Notes: a model not told the origin generated them from the sequence alone. Counted from the stretch's first letter, positions 7,836-14,643 are shown. The stretch: DNA of 22,233 nt from Bacilli bacterium (GCA_022801735.1 JAAWSW010000013.1:1-22233); one strand, 5' to 3'. Program-made: numbers and translations.

Positions 7836-8323
7836 TTATTATTTTCTCCTTTTTTAATCATTTTTTCTTCTACTATAGGATCTACATACTTTGAAATACT
7901 TTTATTTAAATAGAATATCTCCTTAACAACACTTGATGATACAGTTTGTAATTTTTCCTCAGCAAATAAGCATATGGTATTTACTTGATCATCACTAATA
8001 TCCTTGTTTATCTCTGCAAGTTGTTTTTCGTATTCAAAATCTTTTATGCTTCTAAGTCCTCTAATTATTGCTTTGCATTTGTATTCTAATGCTAAATCAG
8101 TTGCAGTATTATTGCTAGCTATTATTTTAATTTTAGTGTTATTATAATATAGCTTATTTAATATTTCTAATCGTTCTTCCAATGTAAAAAATGAAATTTT
8201 TTTTATTGGATTTTGTAAAACAGCAATAATCACTTCATCAAAAAGCAGCGTTGCTTGGTCAACAATGTTCATATGTCCCTTTGTTATAGGATCAAAACTA
8301 CCTGGGTATAATACTCTCATCAT
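7832..8323 (-). CDS. coaD: pantetheine-phosphate adenylyltransferase (PPAT)
   Basis: CoaD transfers AMP from ATP to 4'-phosphopantetheine, giving dephospho-CoA, the penultimate step of CoA synthesis. The 163-residue protein has YPGSFDPITKGHMNI with the TxGH nucleotidyltransferase motif at residues 14-17. It also has the IRGLRSIKDFEYE segment and VSSSVVKEI, all classic for PPAT. The reading frame starts MM, and the second ATG at 8318-8320 is an equally possible start. It overlaps the end of coaE by 26 bases and the start of the hydrolase by 4. Its product is the direct substrate of the upstream coaE enzyme. Confidence 0.95.
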   Translation of the reverse strand: MMRVLYPGSFDPITKGHMNIVDQATLLFDEVIIAVLQNPIKKISFFTLEERLEILNKLYYNNTKIKIIASNNTATDLALEYKCKAIIRGLRSIKDFEYEKQLAEINKDISDDQVNTICLFAEEKLQTVSSSVVKEIFYLNKSISKYVDPIVEEKMIKKGENNK

Positions 8324-8873
8324 AAATTTTTTTCACTTCTTTTCTAGTTTGTTTAATATCATAATTTTCTATAATGTAATCGAAATCATTTCTAGTAAAA
8401 TCTAATGTTGCTTGTTCTCTTTCTCTAAAGGCATTTTCATCTATTTCATCTCTTCTGGTTGCTCTTTTCATTCTCGTGTTAAAATCCGCCTGTACTAAAA
8501 TATTTATATTTGAAATGTTAAAATATTTTGTTTTTGGAATAAGTATCCAATCGAGAATTATTATTTTATTTTTGTTTTTTGCTATAAAATTATCGATTAA
8601 GTCCTCCATAGATGCCCAAGTAATATCTGATAATTGCTTCATATTCTGATGGTTATTGAAAATTAAATCACCTAATTCTTTTCTATTTATCTTATCGTTT
8701 TCTATTTTTAAATGAAATTTTGTAGAAATGATTTTTTTTATTTCAGGCAGATCCAATACTTCATGACCAACTGTATCAATATTTAAATGAACAATATTTT
8801 TTTCTAATGAGCACAAGTATTCAGAAATAGAACTTTTTCCACTTCCTGATGCACCTGTTATTGTAATTAACAT
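8298..8873 (-). CDS. coaE: dephospho-CoA kinase, divergent
   Basis: CoaE phosphorylates the ribose 3'-hydroxyl of dephospho-CoA to give CoA. The 191-residue P-loop protein begins MLITITGASGSGKS (Walker A at residues 7-14). It then shows NIDTVGHEVL in place of the usual DAD..AH segment, IIILDWILIP at the position of the family's LLFE strand, and an Arg-rich lid RMKRATRRDE. The match to CoaE is clear in layout but loose in detail, so another small nucleotide or nucleoside kinase is a minor alternative. Adjacency to coaD strongly supports the call. GAGGAGAG precedes ATG. It is the first gene of a minus-strand operon divergent from the LysR gene. Confidence 0.82.
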   Translation of the reverse strand: MLITITGASGSGKSSISEYLCSLEKNIVHLNIDTVGHEVLDLPEIKKIISTKFHLKIENDKINRKELGDLIFNNHQNMKQLSDITWASMEDLIDNFIAKNKNKIIILDWILIPKTKYFNISNINILVQADFNTRMKRATRRDEIDENAFREREQATLDFTRNDFDYIIENYDIKQTRKEVKKIYDESIIPR

Positions 8874-8889
8874 ATTATCTCTCCTCTGA

Positions 8890-8918
8890 TTGCATTATAC
8901 GCCACAAAGTGATATAAT
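8890..8918 (+). promoter_or_regulatory. lysR promoter, overlapping a probable divergent coaE promoter
   Basis: On the plus strand TTGCAT at 8890-8895 and TATAAT at 8913-8918 are 17 bases apart, a good vegetative promoter for the LysR gene. Inside its spacer, 8894-8899 reads TATAAT on the minus strand and could be the -10 of coaE, though its -35 is poor. The two promoters therefore overlap face to face. This is the usual arrangement in which a LysR protein controls both itself and the divergent operon. Confidence 0.75.
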
Positions 8919-8962
8919 TGAAATACAAATATTTAATATCTGATATAAGGAGCGATTATACC

Positions 8963-9865
8963 GTGGAAAATATAAATTATGAGTTATATAAAGTTTTTTA
9001 CTACGTTGCTAAAACTAAAAATATTACTAAAGCATCTGAAATATTGCTTATTTCACAACCAGCAATAACACAAACGATAAAAAAATTAGAAAGCGAACTA
9101 GATGCAACTTTATTTTATAGAAGATCAAGAGGTATGGAATTAACTAATTTAGGAGAAGAATTATTTCAAAACATAAAAAATAGTATAGAGTGTTTAAGCA
9201 ATTGTAAAAGATTGTTAGTTGAATTTGATTCTAAAGAAGTTAAAACGATTAGAATTGGTGGAGGTACTACCTTATTAAAGCATAATGCCTTAATAGGATT
9301 TAAAGTTTTTAAAGAAAAATATCCAAATATAAAAATAGAAATAATTAGAGGGATTACTTCAGAACTTTTAAATAAATTACGTGATAATATATTAGATTTA
9401 GTATTATTCAATATGCCTGTACAAATGGATGAAAATTTAGATTATACGATTATTGAAACTACACAGGATATATTTGTTGCTAATTCAAATTTCTATAAAG
9501 ATTTAAAAGGAAAAAAAATTAGTATTAAAGAATTAATCAATCTTCCGTTAGTTTTACAATCTGATATGTCATCTTCAAGAAAATTTTTAAATTCTATATG
9601 TAAAAAAAATAAAATATTATTAAATAATAGTTACGAATTAGAAAGTTATGACTTAGTTTTGGCATTTGTTAAAGCAGGGTTAGGAATTGGATTCATAAAT
9701 AAAAATCATATTTTGAAAGAAATAGAGACTGGAGAACTATTTGAATTAAATATAGGATATCAAATACCAACAAGACAAATAGGAATAGCTTTTAATAAAA
9801 AGAACGCCAATAGCAAATATATTATAGAATTTATAAATGCTATTAATGTGAATAACAAAGAATAA
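8963..9865 (+). CDS. LysR-family transcriptional regulator
   Basis: A 300-residue DNA-binding regulator with the standard layout. The N-terminal winged helix-turn-helix has YYVAKTKNITKASEILLISQ and PAITQTIKKLESELDATLF, with FYRRSRGMELTNLGEELF after it. A substrate-binding-like effector domain runs from about residue 80. I took GTG at 8963, preceded by AAGGAG at 8947-8952, because the protein then begins MENINYELYKVFYYV. A TTG at 8918 is also in frame but lies inside the -10 box and upstream of the predicted mRNA start. It is divergent from coaE-coaD-hydrolase, so these are the likely targets. The effector is unknown. The codons are rich in ATA/AAA compared with the heat-shock genes. Confidence 0.9.
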   Translation: MENINYELYKVFYYVAKTKNITKASEILLISQPAITQTIKKLESELDATLFYRRSRGMELTNLGEELFQNIKNSIECLSNCKRLLVEFDSKEVKTIRIGGGTTLLKHNALIGFKVFKEKYPNIKIEIIRGITSELLNKLRDNILDLVLFNMPVQMDENLDYTIIETTQDIFVANSNFYKDLKGKKISIKELINLPLVLQSDMSSSRKFLNSICKKNKILLNNSYELESYDLVLAFVKAGLGIGFINKNHILKEIETGELFELNIGYQIPTRQIGIAFNKKNANSKYIIEFINAINVNNKE

Positions 9866-9884
9866 TAGTTGGAGGTGTACATTT

Positions 9885-10172
9885 ATGCAAGAATATATTA
9901 GTTTTCCAAAAAACGAATATGATGATTATATAAAAAGATTGAATAGTAATAAAACAATATATACAACTAGAGTTTCGAATGAAGTTGATAAGTATAAAAT
10001 CAATGTGATATATAAGTCAGATTTTGGAAATTTAAAAGTTGTCTTTTTGAAACATTATTCAAAATTACGAAATCATCCCTTTTATAATGAACTAACCAAA
10101 GATCAACTTTGCGAAATTAATAAATACATTGAAGAAAATGGCTATGATGTCATAGGCTTAATTAAAGTTTAA
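9885..10172 (+). CDS. small uncharacterised protein, possibly ASCH/PUA-like
   Basis: 95 residues with a strong GGAGGTG ribosome site, 19 bases after the LysR gene and likely in its operon. The start (EYISFPKNEYDDYIKRLNS) followed by KTIYTTRVSNEVDKYK resembles the opening of small ASCH-type domains, where a K-x-x-TTR segment follows a short helix. A second conserved-looking segment is HPFYNELTKDQL. There is no signal peptide, membrane segment or Cys cluster. The ASCH link is a by-eye impression and would need a profile search. The function is unknown. Confidence 0.65.
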   Translation: MQEYISFPKNEYDDYIKRLNSNKTIYTTRVSNEVDKYKINVIYKSDFGNLKVVFLKHYSKLRNHPFYNELTKDQLCEINKYIEENGYDVIGLIKV

Positions 10173-10217
10173 AAAAAAGTTTTTTTTTAAGAATATAAAA
10201 AATAATTTTAAACTTTA
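10163..10217. repeat. 12-bp inverted repeat after the small gene, possible weak terminator
   Basis: TAAAGTTTAAAA at 10163-10174 and its exact reverse complement TTTTAAACTTTA at 10206-10217 flank a 31-base loop. The loop contains an A8 and a T9 run. The first arm overlaps the stop codon of the small gene. It may terminate that mRNA, but the stem is nearly all A/T. Confidence 0.4.
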
Positions 10218-10251
10218 TCATTTGGTTAGAACAATCTTTTATTATTTTAGT

Positions 10252-10283
10252 TATATTTGGGTATAAGCTCCATTCTAGGGGGG
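10252..10283 (-). repeat. right copy of the 19-bp inverted repeat with outer TAGGGGGG octamer
   Basis: TATA, then TTTGGGTATAAGCTCCATT (10256-10274), one base C, then TAGGGGGG (10276-10283). The 19-mer is the exact reverse complement of 6617-6635, and TATA also matches beyond a one-base gap. The octamer is in the same orientation as the left one, so octamers are direct while the 19-mers are inverted. The enclosed segment, 6615-10275, is about 3.66 kb. The sigma-factor promoter follows 75 bases later. Confidence 0.75.
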
Positions 10284-10357
10284 TATACTATATACATTAT
10301 TTATTGGAAAGTTTATAAACTGTGTTCTGATGGTTTATTTTCCAATGTTACATAAAA

Positions 10358-10387
10358 TTGACACTGTGAACGGTGAAATGTTATAAT
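10358..10387 (+). promoter_or_regulatory. promoter of the sigma-factor gene
   Basis: TTGACA at 10358-10363 and TATAAT at 10382-10387 are separated by 18 bases. The mRNA would start about 20 bases before the ATG, leaving just the AGGGGG ribosome site at 10401-10406. Both boxes are perfect, so the sigma gene is probably read by the housekeeping polymerase. Confidence 0.85.
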
Positions 10388-10413
10388 TTATTTAGTTGTT
10401 AGGGGGAAATGAC

Positions 10414-12519
10414 ATGAAGGAAACAAGGACTTTTTATACACAATTTACTAGGTTATCTAAAATGGATATTACTGCTGCATTTATGAGTTTAACTGATGAA
10501 GAATGTGGATTTATTTTAAAAGCCCATAATGGTAATTTAGATGGTAATAGAGTTACTTTGAATGAGGTAGAGCAGAAAAAATATTATGATATTGTATATA
10601 AAATTTATGAGATTATTCGTATGTCTAAAATGCCTAAGAGTAAAAAAGTGAAAAAGAGTAAAACTTTAGTTAATAGATTCCCTGATTATACTTTAGATGA
10701 ACTAAAAGATGCTGTTTCTAGATTAAATACTGATTATCAATTGATTTTAAGAAAAGTTTATGGAAATGATTTAGATGGTATTTATGATAAAAGTAAATTA
10801 AATGATATTGAACTATCAAAAATTAATAATATTTACACGGCTTTAAAAAAGAAACTTCAAACTCCTTTAAAGGTGCAGAACGTTACTGTGGAAAAAGGTA
10901 GAAAAGATTTTTATGGGCATTTTGATGGATATAGAGAGTTTGATATAGATTGTGCCTTTAGTGAACTGGGCGCAGAACAAAAAAAAATTATACAAAAAGC
11001 GTATGGTATAAGTTTAAATCATTCATTTTGTAGCGATAATTTAAGTAAAAAAGAAAAAAGAGTTTTATCTTCTGCTTTTTCTATTATGCATGTTAAATTA
11101 CAAAAATATCCTAAACGTGTTAAAAAAACACCTGTAAATAAGACTGTTACTTCTTTAAGTACAGAGTCAGTAAAAATTAAAAAGAAAGCTAGAGGCCCTC
11201 AACCTAAAACTTTAACAGATTTATATAAAAATTATACTTTTGATCAGATTAGAGAGGTAATCGAATCATTAAAACCAGAAAGTCAAGAATTAATTAAAAG
11301 AGCCTATGGTGAGAGTTTAAGTGAACCAAAGGATATATCAGATTTATCTACTAGTGAAAAGAAAAAATTAGATGGTTTAGTTTATGTTTTAATAAAAAAA
11401 CATTTGAAGAAAACATCACTTGTTAGCACGAGCAATATGGGTGAGGGGGATAAAAAAATATCTAAAGATTCTCAAGTACAACCTAAAAAGATATCTAGAA
11501 AAAAGGAGGCAAGAGTTAGTACTAATATTGCTAATGATTTTTTAGATAAAATAAGTTATAAGAGATTATCTTTAAGTGAAGAAATTCATTTAATTAAATG
11601 TTCTAAACTTTCTTTCTATGATGATGCTACTAGTGAGGAAAGGGAAAAATATATTAAGTATTTTTGTGAGGAAAACCCATGGTTTGCTGAAAAACTTTCT
11701 TTAGCAACTACTGATGAAGAAAGACAAGAAGTAATTTTAGAGGGAATAGAAAAATCTTTTGAAATTAGAGATAAATTTATTGAAAATTATATTTTGTTAG
11801 CAGCAAGTTATGCAAGGAAAGTAAATACGACTGTGATCCCAACTGTAGATTTAATTCAAGAAGGAATTTTTGGGATTATTAGGGCTTTGGAAAAATTTGA
11901 TGTGGATAGAAATTTTAAATTTTCTACTTATGCAACACATTGGATTCAAGTAACTATGTCACGTTATGTTGCAAATAATGATAGATTAATTAGAGTACCA
12001 GTTCATCAATATGATTTTGTTCGAAAGGTCTTAAAAAAAGAAAGTGATTTAACATGTCAGTTAGGGAGAAAACCAGAAATTAATGAAATTGCGGATGCCT
12101 TAGATGTTTCTGTGAAGAAAGTTGAACAGGCTAAAATAGATAGTTATGCTATAACAAGTTTGAATCAATATGTTGGAGAAGGCGAAGATGAACTAGGTGA
12201 TTTTATTGCTGATGCTAATTCTGAGTATGAGGAAACAGTAATTGATGATATATGTTCTGAGGAGTTTAGAAATATTTTATTGAATTCTGATTTATCTGAA
12301 AGAGAAATTGAAATACTTTATATGCGTTATGGTTTTTATGACGGGAAAAGGTATACATTAGAACAAGTTGGTAGTGTATTTGGTCTTACTAGAGAACGTA
12401 TTCGCCAAATAGAGGCAAAGGCTTTAATGAAATTAAGGACTAATATTGATATGATTACTTTTTCTGATTTTTATTTAGATAAAAGCGGGGATAAAGTGTA
12501 TAAGAAGAGTGTTAATTAA
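10414..12519 (+). CDS. sigma-70 family RNA polymerase sigma factor with four N-terminal tandem modules
   Basis: A 701-residue protein. The C-terminal ~320 residues are a sigma factor. Region 2 starts near residue 455 with FIENYILLAASYARK, PTVDLIQEGIFGIIRALEKF and NFKFSTYATHWIQVTMSRYV. Region 3 follows, then region 4 with LSEREIEILYMRYG (627-640) and the helix-turn-helix VFGLTRERIRQIEAKALMKL. The -10-binding segment is STYATHWIQ rather than the STYATWWIR of housekeeping sigma, so an alternative factor is likely. Residues 7-333 hold four ~65-residue repeats, each with a core of the form L-x11-YG-x2-L (the first has HNG for YG). Lys-rich linkers of ~15-35 residues separate them. ATG 10414 is chosen because AGGGGG is 7 bases upstream. 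A TTG at 10396 would include the ribosome site. An A7/T9 run after the stop may weakly terminate. Confidence 0.9.
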   Translation: MKETRTFYTQFTRLSKMDITAAFMSLTDEECGFILKAHNGNLDGNRVTLNEVEQKKYYDIVYKIYEIIRMSKMPKSKKVKKSKTLVNRFPDYTLDELKDAVSRLNTDYQLILRKVYGNDLDGIYDKSKLNDIELSKINNIYTALKKKLQTPLKVQNVTVEKGRKDFYGHFDGYREFDIDCAFSELGAEQKKIIQKAYGISLNHSFCSDNLSKKEKRVLSSAFSIMHVKLQKYPKRVKKTPVNKTVTSLSTESVKIKKKARGPQPKTLTDLYKNYTFDQIREVIESLKPESQELIKRAYGESLSEPKDISDLSTSEKKKLDGLVYVLIKKHLKKTSLVSTSNMGEGDKKISKDSQVQPKKISRKKEARVSTNIANDFLDKISYKRLSLSEEIHLIKCSKLSFYDDATSEEREKYIKYFCEENPWFAEKLSLATTDEERQEVILEGIEKSFEIRDKFIENYILLAASYARKVNTTVIPTVDLIQEGIFGIIRALEKFDVDRNFKFSTYATHWIQVTMSRYVANNDRLIRVPVHQYDFVRKVLKKESDLTCQLGRKPEINEIADALDVSVKKVEQAKIDSYAITSLNQYVGEGEDELGDFIADANSEYEETVIDDICSEEFRNILLNSDLSEREIEILYMRYGFYDGKRYTLEQVGSVFGLTRERIRQIEAKALMKLRTNIDMITFSDFYLDKSGDKVYKKSVN

Positions 12520-12536
12520 AAAAACATTCTTTTTTT

Positions 12537-12565
12537 TTGCTTTATGTGTTATTTTAAGTTATAAT
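12537..12565 (+). promoter_or_regulatory. probable promoter of the exported surface-protein gene
   Basis: TTGCTT at 12537-12542 and TATAAT at 12560-12565 with a 17-base spacer, 24 bases before the start codon. The -35 box matches only 3 of 6 consensus bases, so an activator or another sigma factor is possible. The sigma-factor gene just upstream is an obvious candidate, but nothing in the sequence proves it. Confidence 0.6.
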
Positions 12566-12588
12566 GAAAATATAATAGGAGGAATTGT

Positions 12589-13536
12589 ATGACACAAAAG
12601 AAGAAAAACAATATAATAATAGGAAGTTTGTGTGCAGTAGTACTATTAATGGCAGTAGGATATGCAGCCTTTAGTAGTATACTAAACATAAAAGGAACTA
12701 CAAATATTAGCAGTAATTGGAAAGTACTTATTACAAATGTAGAAAGTAAAAACATAGTAGGGGCAGCCAGTAATGCAGAAGAACCATCATGGGAAGATTT
12801 AACTGCAACATTTAAAACTAACTTAGTTAGTCCAGGAGATTCTATTGAATATGATATAACAGTAGAAAATAGAGGAAACTTAAATGCTGTATTAGAAAAG
12901 ATAACAGTATCAGATTCAAATAACCCAGCAATTAAATTTACAACAAGTGGACTTACAGAAGGAGACCCATTAACAGCAAACGGAGGAACAGCAAAATTAA
13001 CAGTAAAAGTAGAATATGATAATGCAGTAACAAGTCAACCAAATAATTTAAAATCAGACCTTACAGTAACACTTGATTATGTACAAGAAGGAACAAGTAC
13101 AGTAGTTCCAGGCGGAGATACATTTACAGGTACAGTATATAGATATACAGCAGATAAATTAAACATAGGTGATAGTATAGAAGGAATAGAGATAACAACT
13201 GATCCAAGCATATTAGGAAAGAATCATTATTTAAAACATGATGTAGTAGATAATAAAATAACTGTTTCATATGTATGTTTTGTAACAGGCAGCGAACATT
13301 GTATGCAAGGAGGAAAAGAATATTATGAAACAAATAAAGCATTATTACAGAGTCAAGAAGCATGGTTTACAAGTAATGGAGGCAGATGTTATGATTCCGG
13401 TTCGTTATGTTATGGTGGTGGGTTTTCCAGTGTTAATACTGAATCCCTTGGCAATGTGAAAATTTTTGATGATTCTACTGCTAACTGCTACGTCTCTAGT
13501 TCTGGTAGTTCATCTTGCTCTAAGTCTATTTCCTGA
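12589..13536 (+). CDS. exported surface protein, TasA/camelysin-like N-terminus with a divergent Cys-rich tail
   Basis: A 315-residue protein with AGGAGG 6 bases before ATG. The N-terminus is KKKN followed by a hydrophobic helix (about residues 9-30, IIIGSLCAVVLLMAVGYAAF), fitting a signal peptide or membrane anchor. Residues ~35-170 form an Ig-like beta region (SPGDSIEYDITVENRGNL, then KLTVKVEYD and LTVTLDYVQ), as in TasA/camelysin-type fibre proteins. Residues ~178-265 form a second domain (GTVYRYTADKLNIGDSIEG ... QSQEAWFTSNGG). The last 49 codons change abruptly to pyrimidine-ending codons and encode a Ser/Gly/Cys-rich tail. Six Cys residues lie between about residue 230 and the end. A terminator follows. 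Role: cell-surface or matrix protein, inferred. Confidence 0.75.
   Translation: MTQKKKNNIIIGSLCAVVLLMAVGYAAFSSILNIKGTTNISSNWKVLITNVESKNIVGAASNAEEPSWEDLTATFKTNLVSPGDSIEYDITVENRGNLNAVLEKITVSDSNNPAIKFTTSGLTEGDPLTANGGTAKLTVKVEYDNAVTSQPNNLKSDLTVTLDYVQEGTSTVVPGGDTFTGTVYRYTADKLNIGDSIEGIEITTDPSILGKNHYLKHDVVDNKITVSYVCFVTGSEHCMQGGKEYYETNKALLQSQEAWFTSNGGRCYDSGSLCYGGGFSSVNTESLGNVKIFDDSTANCYVSSSGSSSCSKSIS
13387..13533 (+). other. compositionally distinct 3' cassette of the surface-protein gene (candidate variable region)
   Basis: By hand count 41 of the 49 codons from residue 267 to 315 end in T or C, against 20 of 49 in the 49 codons just before. C-ending codons (TCC four times, TGC twice, GGC, AAC, TAC, GTC) cluster here and are rare elsewhere in the window. 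The product is rich in S, G, C, Y, D and V, the residue set encoded by NNY codons. This is the pattern expected when AAY codons of a template are mutated at A, as in a diversity-generating retroelement, or when a foreign cassette is spliced in. No template repeat or reverse transcriptase lies in this window. Confidence 0.5.
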
Positions 13537-13567
13537 GCAGTATCTAGAAATTTAGAATCTAATGATT

Positions 13568-13602
13568 AAAAAAATTGCATAAAAAGTGCAATTTTTTTTT
13601 TT
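13568..13602 (+). terminator. rho-independent terminator after the surface-protein gene
   Basis: AAAAAAATTGCA, loop TAAAAAG, TGCAATTTTTTT and further T residues, eleven T in a row (13592-13602) in all. The A-rich left arm makes it likely to work in both directions, although no minus-strand gene approaches it. Confidence 0.85.
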
Positions 13603-13671
13603 GTAAGCAGGAATTTGATAGGTGAGTGCAGTATATTACATATAAGGGGCAAAAAAGAATGGAGGTGAAGA

Positions 13672-14559
13672 ATGAACTATTATAATGAGATAAAAGATAC
13701 GTTAGTAAAAAACGAAGTATATAAAAAAGCGAAGGACTATGCTAAGAACAAAAGTGATTTGAATAGTTATTATGAAGTTGGAAGATTATTGGTTGAGGCT
13801 CAGGGAGGGGAGTCTAGGGCTAAATACGGAAATGAGATAATTAAAGAATACTCTGACAAATTAACTAAGGAATTGGGAAAAGGTTATAGCGAAAGAAATT
13901 TACGTAATATGAGAACTTTTTATTTGCGATTTAAAAAATGGCACGCATTGCGTACCGAATTAACATGGACACACTATAGGTGCTTATTATCAATAAAAGA
14001 TGATAGAAAATTGGCATATTATATTAGTATCGCGGTTAGTCAAAATATTTCATATCGTGAACTTCAACAACGAATAAAATCAAAAGAATATGAAAGAGTT
14101 GGATACAAGGAAGAATTAAATGAACCTAAAGTAAACACTTTAATTAAAGAACCAGTATTAATTAAAACTAAGAATATCCCTAATAAGATAACAGAGTATG
14201 CTCTTCATAATTTGATATTAGAAGATATGGACAACTTTTTAAAACAATTAGGTGTTGGATTTGCCTATATAGGTCATGAAGTAAAAATAAATATAGGTAA
14301 GGATAAACATTCTATAGATTTTCTTTTATTTAATTATAAATATAATTGTTTTGTTGTAGTAGAAATTAAGGTAACTGATTTTAAAGCAGAACATATTGGT
14401 CAAATAAAGAAGTATATAATTTATGTAGATGAGAATATAAAAGAACAATTTAACGATAAAACAGTTGGAATAATTATGTGTAAGGATGTTAATGGTTATG
14501 TTTTAAAATATTGTAGTGATAAAAGAATATTTACTACTACTTATGAAATTTGTAACTAG
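13672..14559 (+). CDS. YhcG/DUF1016-type PDDEXK nuclease domain protein
   Basis: A 295-residue protein with an excellent GGAGGTGA ribosome site. The N-terminal DUF1016 part includes YYEVGRLLVEAQGG, GYSERNLRNMRTFYLRF and ELTWTHYRCLLSIKD. These match the helical N-terminal domain of YhcG proteins. The C-terminal PDDEXK nuclease fold has GFAYIGHEVKINIG, Asp216 in SIDFLLF, the E-x-K pair Glu231/Lys233 in VVVEIKV, and GQIKKYI. It is somewhat shorter than common YhcG proteins (about 340-375 residues). The family is suspected to act on branched or foreign DNA and often accompanies restriction systems and mobile elements, but here it stands alone. A TTGATA/TACATA pair at 13615-13642 is a weak promoter candidate. 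Confidence 0.88.
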   Translation: MNYYNEIKDTLVKNEVYKKAKDYAKNKSDLNSYYEVGRLLVEAQGGESRAKYGNEIIKEYSDKLTKELGKGYSERNLRNMRTFYLRFKKWHALRTELTWTHYRCLLSIKDDRKLAYYISIAVSQNISYRELQQRIKSKEYERVGYKEELNEPKVNTLIKEPVLIKTKNIPNKITEYALHNLILEDMDNFLKQLGVGFAYIGHEVKINIGKDKHSIDFLLFNYKYNCFVVVEIKVTDFKAEHIGQIKKYIIYVDENIKEQFNDKTVGIIMCKDVNGYVLKYCSDKRIFTTTYEICN

Positions 14560-14588
14560 TATTATAAAATATTTTTCTGTAAAATATA

Positions 14589-14617
14589 TTGCAGGGATTT
14601 AATATATATATTATAAT
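14589..14617 (+). promoter_or_regulatory. promoter of frr
   Basis: TTGCAG at 14589-14594 and TATAAT at 14612-14617 with exactly 17 bases between them, 26 bases before the frr start. It probably drives frr and the following membrane-protein gene. Confidence 0.75.
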
Positions 14618-14643
14618 ATTATTAATGAGAAAGGATGAAAAAC

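Noticed and set aside
8918..8962. TTG start extending the LysR protein by 15 residues
   Set aside because: The codon overlaps the -10 box and would not be in the mRNA. GTG 8963 has an AAGGAG and gives a normal LysR start.
6607..10283. A complete insertion sequence
   Set aside because: No transposase or integrase motif was found in either strand of the bracketed segment. Only repeat geometry supports mobility.
10396..10413. TTG start for the sigma factor
   Set aside because: The extension would encode the ribosome site AGGGGG itself. ATG 10414 is correctly spaced.
13124..13363. Antisense open frame of 79 codons in the surface-protein gene
   Set aside because: It is hydrophobic by virtue of A-rich sense codons, has no start context, and the sense frame is clearly the gene.
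13387..13536. Frameshift or assembly error as the cause of the odd tail of the surface protein
   Set aside because: The frame stays open with ordered Cys/Gly spacing and ends just before a good terminator, so a real coding tail is more likely.
14635..14643. First ATG of frr
   Set aside because: It overlaps the AAGG of the ribosome site. The ATG at 14644 is spaced normally.
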